Program-made: the position numbers and the translations under genes
Assembly: GCF_030253575.1 (NCBI RefSeq)
Contig: NC_080560.1
Span: forward strand, 40,285,001-40,349,000
Length of the DNA: 64,000 nucleotides
DNA from: Rhododendron vialii
Lineage: Eukaryota; Streptophyta; Magnoliopsida; Ericales; Ericaceae
Direction: 5' to 3'
Shown: piece after piece, positions 1-10,967 of the stretch
Numbering within the stretch: position 1 is the first letter of the stretch
How the letters are laid out: each line of letters begins with the position of its first letter
Notes under the pieces: generated by a model
The model's input: the letters and a program-made list of their open reading frames with translations, nothing else
Database searches by the model: none
What the model was told of the DNA's origin: nothing

Positions 1-422
1 CGATATTGAATTGAGCTAATTTTTTTTTAACATAACTTCCAGTTTGAATCATATCCTTGTAGAATCCGTAATAGTCCTTGAAAAAAAAAATTCATTTTGT
101 ATTCAAAGGGTACCAAATAGGCTTCAATTGTACTAGTATTATTTTGGGTTTGGGGATGGTGCAGTGTAGTGGAGTGCACGAAAATGAGTCGGAGGTGCAC
201 AGCACGGTACTACTGCACAGCACTAATCCGAAATCCAATGTACCTAGTGTAAGGATCACGGAATCATTACATTTGTTGGTGCAAGTACAACATAATCTAA
301 TCTTCACCCGATTTTAGGGAAGGTTTGAACAAAATCATTCTCTACGCCATTTCAACAAAATGAAAGGAGAGTAACCGTCCCAGCTCGCTCTGTCGCTCAG
401 AAGAAAAACGACCGTGAAGTGA

Positions 423-426
<4 letters not shown>
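1..426. repeat. 5' flank of gene A, copy 1 of the segmental duplication
   Basis: This stretch has no supported gene. It matches about 25530-25968 nearly base for base, so the large duplication already covers the first base of the window and its left edge lies outside. Short open frames here exist on both strands at the same place and look like chance. Confidence 0.8.

Positions 427-501
<75 letters not shown>
427..501 (+). repeat. (CT)n microsatellite
   Basis: About 37 uninterrupted CT units. The paralogous promoter of A2 keeps only a short CT run (about 25971-25993) that leads directly into the 5' leader, so this tract marks one edge of the length difference between the two promoters. Confidence 0.95.
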
Positions 502-504
<3 letters not shown>

Positions 505-827
505 TTTGGTAAAGTCGAAGATCAAACGGATCTAAACCTCGTAAATTGCTTTTCCCACCCCCCGACACCACACCCCTCCCGGTCTCACACCCTTTTTTCA
601 CTTTTACCCTCCCTCGGCCCTTTTAATTACCAAAAAAGCTAAGGGCAGGGACAATCCACAGGGACCATCCGCAGGGACAAACGCGTTTGGCCCCATTTGG
701 ATCCCAAAAAAATCTAAAAAAATATCCATAAATTTTTTAATATTATTTTATGGGACCCTGTAAAAAATCAGCTCCAGTGGATATCGGTAAGTATTACTTT
801 TGGATAAGTAAGGGCGAATTGACAGTT

Positions 828-909
828 TCACTCCGTTTGAATCGGTGCAAAGATCTTGTTATTCTGATTATATTGACAAGATCTTTGCACCGATTCAAAC
901 GGAGTGAAA
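828..909. repeat. Perfect 33-bp inverted repeat (hairpin)
   Basis: The arm beginning TTCACTCCGTTTGAATCGG is followed by a loop of about 14 bases and then its exact reverse complement. The same sequence (ATTCAAACGGA-TTGAAAATTGAAACA) recurs in degenerate form around 1205, 1430 and 1560, each next to TTTTTTA-rich palindromes. The area therefore looks like nested fragments of one palindromic MITE family. Confidence 0.8.
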
Positions 910-1604
910 ATTTAAGCACTTAATTTTTTTAGACCGTTTATATATATTAAAAAATATGGTTAAAAAATTAAGTGCTTCAATTTTTAATGCGTTTGAACGG
1001 ATGTGAAGATTTTTTTATTCTGATCATATTATTTTAATTTATTTCTTTATTTAATTATTCATATCTTTTTAAAGCCTTTCAACAAAACACCCTAAGACTT
1101 ATTATTTAGTTCCAAAACTCTTTTAGAATGTCCATTGAAAGGCCTTGGAGTCAAAAATTTATTACGACCATTTAAGATGAAATGATCAGAAAAATAACAA
1201 CTTTGCACCGGTTCAAACAGATTGAAAATTGGAACACTTATTTTTGTAACTATATTTTTTAATCTATAAAGGACAAAAAAAAATAGTCGGATAAACATGA
1301 TCAATTGAAACGCTTTTTTTTTCTCTCTCAATTACTTTACAAAATCTAGAATTAGACTTGAACCTATTGTGTAAGAAAGAAAGAACAAATTTTTTAAATG
1401 TAAGAAATAATAGTTTGATTAGTAACATGGATTGAAAATTGAAACACTTATTTTTTACACCGTTTATATATTAAAAAATAGTTTAAAAAATAAGTGTATT
1501 AAAAAATTTAGTACGACCATTTAGGATGAAATGTTTGGAAAAATAACATTTTTGTATTGATTCAAACGGATTGAAAATTGAAACATTTATTTTTTAAACT
1601 ATAT

Positions 1605-1635
<31 letters not shown>

Positions 1636-1745
1636 AGAAAAAAAAGGAGAAAAAAACAGTCGGAAAGAAACAACGGGAGGGGGTAATAGAGAAAAAAAAA
1701 AGGAAAAAAAAAAAACAGAAGAATAAAAATTGGAAAGAAGAAGTT

Positions 1746-1805
1746 GGGGGTGGGTGGGTTGGGTGGGGTGGGTGCTGTGTCAGAGGGGGGGGGGGGGGGG
1801 GGGGG
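1746..1805 (+). other. G-quadruplex-capable tract and poly-G run
   Basis: The + strand has at least five closely spaced runs of three or more G (1746-1773), then 21 consecutive G (1785-1805). This lies 120-180 bases upstream of the A1 start codon. The homopolymer length may be affected by sequencing or assembly. Confidence 0.7.
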
Positions 1806-1928
1806 AAAGCAGCTCTCCTAAACCTCTCCTCTGAAGAAAAGTTTCAAAGTCAGGAACCCTTCCTAACATCATCTCAAACACCTCTCTCTGCATATCAAAC
1901 CCTATAAAACTCTCTACTTTAGAAAAAA

Positions 1929-3035
1929 ATGGAACGGCGTTTACCGGATCTTCCTCATGTGATCATCTATGACATACTCTCAAGACTGCCCGTCAAGCCT
2001 CTGTGCCGTTTCAAATCGGTTTCCAAGCCATGGCTTGCTCTAGTTACCGATCCCCAATTCATCAAATCACACCTCAATCATCAATCCACTAACCACAAGA
2101 AGCTATTAATCCACTCTCTCTCTCCTCCCTGTACCTGTTCCGTAGACTGCCAGGCACCTGACCACACTGTAGCCGAGCTCGAAATGCCCGGTAAGCGTGG
2201 TTTCCAATTTCTGGGTTCATTCAATGGAATCTTACTCTTACATACTGGTAATATATTATGTTTATGGAACCCATCAATTAGAGTGTATCAGCAAATTTCA
2301 CGACCTGATTTGACTAAGTTCCCACATGCCCGCATATTGTATGGGCTCAGTTATGACTCCATAAGTGACGATTTCAAGGTGGTTAGGGCTATTACTATTA
2401 GGCCTCTAAGTTCTGACCCTCTTATCGTTCATGTGTTCTCTTCTAAACTAAATTCGTGGAAGAGGTGGACAGCAGACTTCAATTACAATATTTGGGAAAA
2501 CAGGTTGGGAACTGTTCTGAATGGGGCACCGCATTGGGTTTGGCATCGCAGCGATCTAGATACCTTTTTCCCTTCTAACCAAGAAAGTGTGATTGTTTGT
2601 TTTGATGCTACTGAGGAGAAATTCAAGGAGGTGCCCAACCCTAATTATGAAGGTGAGGATACTCATATTCACTTGGGGGTTTGGGGAGGATGTCTTTGTG
2701 TGGTTGAGGAGCATCGAAAGAGACTCGATAGTCATGCCAATTTTTGGGTAATGAAGGAATACGGCGCAAAGGATTCTTGGACCAAATTGTTTGTCGTACA
2801 AAGTGTTCCAGGAGAGTTCTTTTTCCAAAACTTAAAGCTGTTGTGTGACACAAAGGATGGAGAGGTTGTAATGGTGTTGAATTTTTGTTGCTTGGTAGTC
2901 TATAACCCAAAACAAAGTAGATATAAGAGGATTCCAATCCCTCAGTCTTGCGATCAGTACTGGTTTCGTGTAGGTTTTTATACGGAGAGTCTTGTTTCAC
3001 CCGGTGGCTGCAATGGGACTAGAAGGCTCCCTTAA
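1929..3035 (+). CDS. F-box/FBA protein A1 (intact)
   Basis: Predicted SCF ubiquitin-ligase substrate receptor of 368 residues. Residues 5-45 are the F-box (LPDLPHVIIYDILSRLPV), the surface that binds SKP1. From about residue 95 the FBA domain shows the family marks: GSFNGILLL (96-104), CLWNPSIR (111-118), YDSISDDFKVV (142-152), NSWKRW (175-180), APHWVW (200-205), CFDATEEKFKEVP (224-236) and VMKEYGAKDSWTKLF (274-288). There is no intron, as is usual in this family. The start is chosen because every paralogue begins one to a few residues before LPxLP, after a conserved leader ending CTAGAAATGG or a variant. Odd: residue 11 is Val where the paralogues have Glu or Gly, and residue 141 is Ser where they have Gly. 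It is paralogous to A2 (26031-27137); see the finding on their substitutions. The target protein is unknown. Confidence 0.93.
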   Translation: MERRLPDLPHVIIYDILSRLPVKPLCRFKSVSKPWLALVTDPQFIKSHLNHQSTNHKKLLIHSLSPPCTCSVDCQAPDHTVAELEMPGKRGFQFLGSFNGILLLHTGNILCLWNPSIRVYQQISRPDLTKFPHARILYGLSYDSISDDFKVVRAITIRPLSSDPLIVHVFSSKLNSWKRWTADFNYNIWENRLGTVLNGAPHWVWHRSDLDTFFPSNQESVIVCFDATEEKFKEVPNPNYEGEDTHIHLGVWGGCLCVVEEHRKRLDSHANFWVMKEYGAKDSWTKLFVVQSVPGEFFFQNLKLLCDTKDGEVVMVLNFCCLVVYNPKQSRYKRIPIPQSCDQYWFRVGFYTESLVSPGGCNGTRRLP

Positions 3036-4118
3036 TCAGATGGAAATGGAGGAGAAACTGGCAATTTAAATGATCAATCCCGTTATTTACCAATTCTCTT
3101 TGCCTATGTAGTTTGAAGCTTGTGTAAAAGTTTTCTTATCCTGTACTTTTTATATGCACTTAACTGTTGGAATGCTACTTCAGTTCTATGGTGTAAAAGT
3201 TTTCTTATCCTGTACTCTCTGGTGTGGTGTACCATAGACTTCTACATCCCTATATTTCTTTTTTTGGTAAATTCTCCGTCCCAATATTATATGTACATCA
3301 TCCAGGATTTCCTATTCTACACGTAGTTCTTGAATTCTCCGCCACCCTTATCACTTTGTATATGTTACGTCATTCTATTAGTATTTGTTTACATAACACT
3401 TCAGAAAATTCATAGACTAAAAACGTGAAATTGAAATGGCAAAGCTGGCTTTTAGAACGATAGCTATACGTCTCATGTGTAAAGACTTCGATTACTCAAG
3501 GAACTTTAGTTTGGTTATTCTTCATAATATTTACGCAAGATCAAAGTCACAAATATATTGGGGGATACGTAAAAGGAGATAATATTGTTTTTATTCAGTG
3601 CATATGGGTTTGTCTCTCATAGAGACTACTTGGATAAAGACTAATTGGATTTGGGGATGTTGGATATTGGAACCAGGTTCTCTTACCCATGTTAGGTTGC
3701 TGCATTTTTTTGTCTATGGTGTTTCGCATGTCCTGCAAATGAGGACAATATGGATAGAGTTGAGATTGTGTATTGAATGGAGAGATGGACCACTATGCAA
3801 CAAGAATTTTATAGTTACAATACAAGTACAAGCTTCCCTTTTGCGTCGTTATTAACCTGGAACTCGAAAACTTTTGATGAAGAACAAAAATACAAAGGCA
3901 CATGGAAGGCATACCTGCCAATTACAAGAAGTTTCCAGCTACAAACAAATTAGGGACACAGACTACATTACTAAAAATTGCTATGGCTGCATGATGCAAG
4001 ATTCTGAGATTGAAAGGTTAGTTTTTTTTTTAATGGAAGACTGAAAGGTTATGTTCACAACTTCACATTCTAAAAATTTGGATCTACTCTTGCCTCTCAC
4101 TTGTGCTAAAATTGTATC
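3036..4118. repeat. 3' flank shared by F-box units
   Basis: No supported gene. A landmark GCTGGCTTTTAGAACGATAG near 3443 recurs downstream of D1, D2, A2, F and the 16.2-kb fragment. So does an AACCAGGTTCTCTTACCCATG block near 3668. The duplicated unit therefore included more than a kilobase of 3' flank. Small open frames in this stretch are not conserved between units. Confidence 0.8.
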
Positions 4119-4474
4119 CTATGTAGCACAGACACGGACACGGGATATGGCATTCTAAAAAAATAGGGATACGGACACAACGGGGGACACGCCACGTGTA
4201 TAAATAAATAAAAATAAATATATGTACATATATATAAAAAAATTATGAACCATTGTATATGAATAATTTCACAAATTGTTTAAATTTTTTTCAAAGGGAA
4301 AATTACAGTTTAACCCAAATATTTTGAATAATTTCATATTAACCCCCTAAAATTTAAAAAATATTCCATTTTAACCCCTAGCCGTGTCCCCGGCGTGTCC
4401 AATATGTGTCCCCGCCGTGTCCCTGTGTCCAATATGTGGACACGGCGCCCTTTTGGAGTGTCGGTGCTACATAG
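4119..4474. mobile_element. hAT-type MITE, copy 1
   Basis: Terminal inverted repeats CTATGTAGCA / TGCTACATAG, with interior GACACGGACACGG-type repeats. It is flanked by an 8-bp target duplication, ATTGTATC (4111-4118) and CTTGTATC (4475-4482), with one mismatch. The related flank at about 17405-17420 reads straight through the site and is the empty allele. No coding sequence; non-autonomous. Confidence 0.85.
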
Positions 4475-4482
4475 CTTGTATC

Positions 4483-5269
4483 TACTTCATCACGTGAATG
4501 GTTAGTCCTGTGCATGTAAGCATTTGGAAACCTTCTCATTCTCAAGCCTGTTCCCAAAGGTGGGTTCTATCCAAGTGTTCAAATCAATTATATTGTAGTT
4601 AGTTACAGCATCAAGTATTGAATTGGATTGGGAGCAGCATTGCAGTTGAAAGGCCACAGAGGGGATGTCCTATGTGGTTGACCAAATCAACTTGCTGTTA
4701 TGTATTGGTGTGATAGCATTGTGGGGTTATGTTCAATACTGACTCATAGGTGAATAAAGTCCCCTCAAGGTATCACAGCTGAAATGCTTTAGAGTGTTGT
4801 GGGAAAATAGATTGTTAACTTTGTCCATAACTCCTCTACTAATGCTTTATCCCACCCCCGTTTTTTGGTCGGTACGGTTCATCTTGGCCGGTACCAACTG
4901 ATACGGTACGAGATCAATAACTTTGATTGTGAGACTTCACATTGTTAATCTTAGCAACTCCTTAATTTGATAACCAAAAAATGAGTTGCCAAATTTTGAT
5001 TAGTCAATTTTGGTTATGCTATTGGAGCTACCCCAAGAGCAAAGCAAAATACTAATTATCTACCCTTCCTTTTCCATCTTTTGAAGGTTTCAAACGCAGC
5101 ATAAGGGGGTGGGGGTTTTGTGAGAAAACAGTGGTGGGAGTAGAATATCCTGTATCATACGAAGGCACAACAAATCCACGCTTTTTCCACTTTCTTCCCG
5201 CTACCCTCTCTCACCTCTCAGCGCCGAAGAAAGACCCAAAAAAATACCCTTAAAACTCTCTCGCTAGAA
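4483..5269. repeat. Flank between A1 unit and pseudogene B1
   Basis: No gene is seen. The stretch belongs to the amplified unit: the same text precedes E2 (about 17400-18150), E3 (22000-22850) and B2 (28650-29437). The last 60 bases hold the conserved leader AAAACTCTCTCGCTAGAAATG seen before most array members. Confidence 0.75.
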
Positions 5270-5736
5270 ATGCAACGGGGACTGCGCAATCTTCCTGATG
5301 AGATCATCTTCAACATACTTGCAATACTACCCGTCAAGCCTCCGTGCCTTTTGTTTTAATGCTAATGAGGAGAAATTCAAGGAGGTGCCGCTACCTAATT
5401 ATGAATGTGAGTATAAACTTATTGGCTTGGGATTTTGGATGAATGGCTGTGTGTGGTTCAGAATGTGGGGATGGTACTATTGATGTTTGGGTCATGAAGG
5501 AATACAGCATCAAGGAATCTTGGACCAAGTTGTTTGCTGTGCCAAATGGCCTTTGCGGCTTATTTATGCCTTTGTGTTATGCAAATGATGGAGAGGTTGT
5601 AGTGGTGTTGGATTGGGAGGAGTTAGGCATCCACAACCCGAAAAGAAATAGATACAACTGTTTGACGTGGCTTTCTATGTGGAGACTCTTGTTTCACCTC
5701 ATGGTGGCACTTGCACTAAAAGGTCCTGCTAATTAG
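5270..5736 (+). pseudogene. F-box pseudogene B1 (large internal deletion)
   Basis: The frame starts as an F-box (MQRGLRNLPDEIIFNILAI...), but after CCTCCGTGCC it jumps to sequence that in the paralogues lies some 200 codons further on (CFNANEEKFKEVP). This hits a stop immediately. The C-terminal part continues in another frame at 5443 with VMKEYSIKESWTKLF and GEVVVVLDWEELGIHNPKR. About 0.6 kb of the middle is missing. B2 at 29438 has the same junction, so the deletion is older than the block duplication. B1 alone also lost about 40 bases just before the C-terminal CTGTTTGACGTGG. Not expected to give a working receptor. Confidence 0.88.
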
Positions 5737-6935
5737 ATGGACTTGGAGAGAAAGAGGTAATTCAAAGGATTCCGTTCTTTATTTTCCTCATTCTTTCTCT
5801 CTCCATATGTAGTTTGAAACAATATATACGTAATACGTGCTTACCATTATTTTAAGCTGGATATGTTTGGCAAAACTGTAGAATAATAGCTATACATCTA
5901 TGATTACCATTTACCAGTATAACTCATACAAGTTTAGTTTAATTCTTTCTTTCAATATTCATGCAGGAATGAAGTCGTAAGTACAATGGGGGATATGTAA
6001 TGAGATGAGTGTTTGTCTCTCTCTCTGTCAGAGTGACATGACAAAGGCTACTCGGATTTGTAGATTTTAGATATTAGAACCGTGTTCTCTTACCCATTTT
6101 GGGTTGCTGCAATTGATGCCTATGGTAACTCAAACAATTAGGGTCAAGAACTACATTACTACATGGACTTTGAGACACATTGGAATTTTGTATCTTCTCT
6201 GGGCTCTAGCTTGTACTGAACATGGAGCTACTACATTAAGTGAAAGCTTAGTTGTCGTGTATATAAGCATTTTGGAAACCTTCTCATGTGCAAGCCTCTT
6301 ATCAAAGTCATGTTTTATCCAAGTGTTTACGTCGAGTGTATTGTGTTAGTTGCAGCATTGAGTATGGAACTGGATTGGGAGCGGGCATTGCGGTTGCAAG
6401 GCCACAGAGGGGATGTCCTTTGTGGTGTGATAGCACTGTGTGGTTGTGTTCAATACTCACTATTAGGTGAATAAAATCCCCTCAAGGTATCCGATACTTC
6501 CTGTTTTGTGATTCAATGCTCTCGCAAATGTAATGCATCAGAGTTGATGGAAAATGGCGACATCCATTAAGAGTGTATAAATGCCTTGGACAGGATGGTT
6601 CAATTTGGCACAAGTAACAAATGTTCTCTCATCATGTTAAGTTCAAGTTAAGCTCCAGGAGACGTTTTCTTTCCTCACATTTGGTGAGTTCATGTCGTAC
6701 AAAAGAATATGCCTTTTTTCCCCTCTTGAATTGGTTCTCTCATTTGTCATTACGAGGGTTGACTGCAAATTTATTTAAGGGCGTGCAATGACTGGAATTA
6801 TGTTGTCCCAACATTGTTTTAGTTGGTTCCAGTGATCGAAATGGCCCTTCTTGAAAGAATTTAATGGTCGAAATTGGCCGCCTTGATTAATCTGACGAAC
6901 GGCTGCCTTAAGTCGTACTAGGTTTTGTTCAATGG
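5737..6935. repeat. 3' flank of B1
   Basis: No supported gene. It is duplicated at 29929-31150 with few differences. The last part (6640-6935) also matches about 36950-37260 downstream of C2, ending at the point where the LTR element begins here. Confidence 0.75.
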
Positions 6936-8856
6936 TGTAATACCCGTCCCGGATATTTAGTGTTTGAATTTATATTTTAATTAAACTGTGTTTTGGGGGT
7001 TTAAATCGTAAACAATAAAATTTGCGAGAGTCTTGTGTGTGATTTGTGATTGGAACATAAGTTAGCAATTGGTCTCGCTTGCATATGATAACTTTTCTAT
7101 AGGTTTACAAATATCCTGGGGGAGATATTTCTCTCCATTCTTATCCCTTGTACGTTGAGAGAGAAAGAGAGAGACGGTTGAGAAGAGAAGAAGAGGAGAA
7201 GTGGGTTTTGTGCTTACGTACTCTTAGATTGAAGTTCTAGCAAGGTAATTTCCTTATTTCCTGGGTTGTATTTGGATTCTTGTGGTTTGAAATCCATGGA
7301 TGGGGGTATGGTTTGAGTGTTCTTGAACTCAAGGAACCCCATAGCTTGATTACTCTCACTTGTGTAGATATACGTGTTTTGATGCATATGATTGTGTTGT
7401 TGTGAGGAGGTTGGTGTTTATGTGTGTTTTGGTGAAGTTTGGGTATGAGTTTGGTGGGGTGTGGAGGTGTGGAGTTAGATGTGTTCGTGCTTGATTTTTG
7501 GCTGAAAATCCAGGTCCTATCGGTAGGAGTTTTGTCCCTACCGGTAGAAATGCTGTCCAGTGGCGTCATTTTTGTGTTTTTGAGGTTTCCTACCGGTAGG
7601 AAATTTGTCCTACCGGTAGAGATTGAAAATCAGCATTTTTGGAAAAATTTCGGACGGGCATAATTTTGTCATCCGAACTCTATTTTGGGCATATTATATA
7701 TTGGAATTCATGTGCTGAAAGTCTACTTTCCATTGGTGGTGGTCTCAAGATCTAATTCTAAACCAATAAGAATTTATAGCCAAAATAAGACAAGCTGGTC
7801 GTAAGTTTGCAAACTGATTTTAGGCGTTATGTCATATTGGTACTTTATGCTTGTTTTGGGACACTTCTAGGTATTGATATGCACATATTAGTATTCGTTG
7901 GACATTGTTTAACTTCTTATTAGCTTTATAACTTTGTGCCAAGTATTCATGGAATTCATAACTAATACGAGTTAGCTTGTGGTTAGGTAAAGAACCAATC
8001 ATTCGGGAGGTGCCGAAACCATTGTTCGGCATACTTTGGTCGATACAAGAGTCAGTGTGTTTGATATGGTTATGTTCAATGAGATATTGCATGGTGGTGT
8101 TTGTGTATCATGCTATTTGAGATTTAACTAGTGATATGCATGTCTATTGGATGTTGATTATACCGCTGAAGGTTTGCGTGTGAGGCACATCATGTCGTAA
8201 GCCATGCCGCCTAATTAACGGTAATTGGGAGCATGGTGTGTGGGACACCACTCTTGGGATATATGGGATCGTGGCAGACGTGCCACTGCATGTGTTGTGA
8301 TTATATGTGTGTTGTTCATTTGAATATTTATGCTAAGTTTGTGTGAGTTACATTCAAGTGAGGTGTTCCTTTGGGTATCGTGGAATTTTATTGAATGTAT
8401 TCTATATCTCACACACTCTAATTTTCCTTTTTGGATTGTCAGGTCACAAGTGGTCGTAGAGTTGGTCCACTACCGGTCGGCGTTTTGGGAACACTTGGTT
8501 TTGCATCAAGTGTTAATGTTTGTAATCGAGTTGGTTATGTTGGGTCAAACCCTTACTTTTGCTAAACTCATTTTGTGACTAATGTGATCAAGTACTTTAT
8601 AACTTCAAGTTTGTAATTATGTTGGGAGCTCCGTTTATGTCTAATTACTTGTGTTGGGTTATGAGGCATCTTATGTACTATATATGTTAGCAAAGTTCGT
8701 TGACACATTGTTTATATTAATGTTAAGTCTTCCGCTGGAGTTTTTTATTCTGTTTCCTGTTTGGTTGCCGTTTAGTTGTTGTTCTTTTGTATGGAATGTC
8801 ACGTGGCCGTGTCGGTTCGCGCCCACTCAGGTGTCGTTCCGGGGCGGGGCGTGACA
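6936..8856 (+). mobile_element. LTR fossil (probable solo LTR, Ty3/gypsy chromovirus-like), copy 1
   Basis: Begins TGTAATACCCGTCC and ends GGGGCGTGACA, a pair of ends usual for plant chromovirus LTRs. AATGG flanks it on both sides (6931-6935 and 8857-8861), as expected of a 5-bp target duplication, so a solo LTR is the best reading. The following TGGTATCGCACAGG also resembles a tRNA primer-binding site, so an LTR plus a stub cannot be excluded. No protein domains are seen. A TACCGGTAG motif recurs at about 7515-7625. The same insertion sits at 31151-33069, so it predates the block duplication. Confidence 0.82.
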
Positions 8857-8861
8857 AATGG

Positions 8862-9954
8862 TATCGCACAGGTTCCACGATTTGGAGTAACGAAAATTAC
8901 TTATGAATTCCAAAATCAAGAAATGAGGATTAAATAAGGAAATCATACGTTTCGCACTTATGAGTTATCACTTCTCTGGCTCTGTCGTTGTTCTTTCTTT
9001 TTGATTCTCTCAAGCTGTCGAAATAACAAGTCTTGGCTTGGAGACTTTGGAGGCTGAATGAGAGAGGAAAAAATCCAAATATTTCCTAATGTCTCATGAC
9101 AAGAATGATGTTGTGTTTAAAGTAATGGTAAATTGAGAATATTCATAATGGTTCTAAATGTAAAAGAAGTGATAATATTTCCTCGAATTACTAGATAATT
9201 TCATTTATATGTGAGAAACCTCATTTGATATTACCATTATAATATGTCCTCAAACATACAAAATCCAAAAAAAAGTAGCATTTTGCTTGGAACCTTTGGA
9301 ATATGTTCAAAAAAATACAACCCTTGGGAAAAAGAAAAAGGTAAAATAATTAGGAGTGAAGGTGTTGAGAAAAATAACCTTTGCTCAACAAAAATAATAA
9401 TAATAATAATTGGTTGGTTCCTTCTCTTTTTTGAGGTTTCAAACGGGGAGGAAGAAGGAAAATAATTGTTTACCATTTCTTTTCCATCTTAATGTCGATA
9501 GGCTGGCCTTCAGTGTGGTAATTCCACACCGGAGGTTTGGGTTATGTGTGTGTGTTTATAAAGTCCATTCATACTTTACCTAGTCAGCAATTGCCTAGGT
9601 GTTTGGGTGAATGGAATTAATCTTATGTCCCTCACTTAAAAAAACACAGCATAAGAAGATGCCATACACCCTCTTGTACCCCAATTTTGGCGTCCTCAGG
9701 TACCAAGAGATTTTTTCAACTACAGGATCGGAATGTCAAAATACAATCATGCGGCTGAAAATCACCTGGTACATGGGTACACCAAAATATTGGTACGGTC
9801 CGTACAGAGCATCTGGAGTCAAAAGAAGAAGGTGGGGGTAGTGAGAGAAAAAGGAGGTGCAAGTAGAGTATCCTGTTCTTAAGGCACAAACCCACACCTT
9901 GTCTCTCCTGTTACAACGCTGGGAAAAAAACCACCAGAAACGCTCTTGCTAGAA
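8862..9954. repeat. 5' flank of the C/E chimera
   Basis: No gene supported. Duplicated at 33075-34185. It contains a poly-(AAT) microsatellite near 9392-9410, and a leader ending TTGCTAGAAATGG directly before the start codon at 9955. Confidence 0.75.
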
Positions 9955-10967
9955 ATGGAAGAGGAGTTGGCCAATCTTCCCGATGGGATCATCTTCGACA
10001 CACTCTCAAGACTACCCGTCAAGCCTCTGTGTCGTTTCAAGTCGGTTTCTAAGCCATGGCTTGCTCTAATCACCGAACCCCACTTCATCAAATCTCACCT
10101 CACTCAATCAATGAAAAACAACACAAACCAGAAGCTAATCATCGCCTCACCCACTTCTCACTCAGTCTATTCCGTAGACTACCAATCACCCGACCACACC
10201 ATTGCCAACCTCGAAGTGCCCTGTACGTCTAAGGTTGAGATTATGAGTTCATGCAATGGAGTCATGGTACTCTTAGGAACTGGAGATGAATTATGTTTGT
10301 GGAACCCATCAATCAGAATGTACCGAAAATTTTCACAACCCGAGTACCCAAGAGGGGAGTTTAGGGTGTACGGGCTTGGATAGGACTCTGTTAGTGATGA
10401 TTTTAAGGTGGTTAGGATTCTTATGCCTGAAAGAAATGACCCAGAAGTTAGTCCTCTACTCTTAACACTTCTCACTCCGTCTATTCGTTTGACTACCAAG
10501 CACCTGACCACGCCATAGCGAAGCTCGAAGTGCCCTGTAAGTCTAATGTCGAGATTCTGGGTTTCATTCAATGGCATCGTACTCTTACGTACTGGTGTTG
10601 AATTGTGTTTGTGGAACCCATCAATCAGAATGTACAGAAAATTTACCCCAACCTGAGTACTCGGGTGTGGGGAGCTAAGAGGTATGGGCTTCGATATGAC
10701 TCTGTTAGTGATGATTTTCAGGTGGTTAGGGATGTTATTGCCGATTCAAGTAATGGCCCTCGTTGTGTCCATGTCTTCACTTGTAAACTTAGTTCATGGA
10801 AGTGGATTGAAGACTTGTGATTACATGATTCTTCAAGGTAAGGCATGGGACTGTACTGAATGGGATGGCCCCATTGGCACTGTTGGAAACGCAGTACGGT
10901 TGGATGTTTCTTGAATTCGAGTCTATTTACGGTGATTCTTTGTTTTGAAGCTACATGAGGGGAAATT
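9955..10967 (+). pseudogene. Chimeric F-box pseudogene: C-type 5' part joined to E-type sequence
   Basis: From 9955 to about 10440 it parallels C2 (34186 on), with an intact-looking F-box (MEEELANLPDGIIFDTLSRLPV). An in-frame TAG at 10381-10383 replaces the Tyr codon of GLGYDS. At about 10440, after AATGACCC, it switches to E-type sequence beginning AGAAGTTAGTCCTCTAC, which corresponds to about 18330 in E2. The switch re-enters the gene upstream of where C stopped, so part of the FBA domain is represented twice. The E part shares E2's lesions (extra base in GGGTTTCATTC, stop in TACTCTTAACACTT), marking E2's lineage as donor. At 10968 the sequence is interrupted by a Mutator-type element. Confidence 0.87.

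Larger units (their letters stand above)
502..1885. other. 1.4-kb promoter segment present only upstream of A1
   Basis: A2 lacks this whole segment: there the CT tract runs straight into the leader just before the start codon. It holds no convincing gene. It contains a 33-bp inverted repeat, several degenerate palindromic repeats, a TA microsatellite near 1610-1636, a purine-rich stretch, a G-rich tract at 1746-1773 and a 21-G run at 1785-1805. Because CT-rich sequence borders both sides, loss from A2 by recombination between CT tracts is at least as likely as gain in A1. Confidence 0.75.

Noticed and set aside
1901-1910. CCTATAAAAC before A1 as a TATA box.
   Set aside because: It is only about 20 bases from the start codon and aligns with the leader CCCTTAAAACTCTCT of other units, so it is more likely 5'UTR.
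2556-3000. Minus-strand open frames inside A1 (and the equivalents inside A2, C2, D2 and F).
   Set aside because: They recur only because the + strand coding sequence is conserved; they are shadows.
8857-8880. A primer-binding site proving a longer LTR element at 6936.
   Set aside because: TGGTATCGCACAGG resembles one, but AATGG on both sides favours a solo LTR and no internal domains follow.
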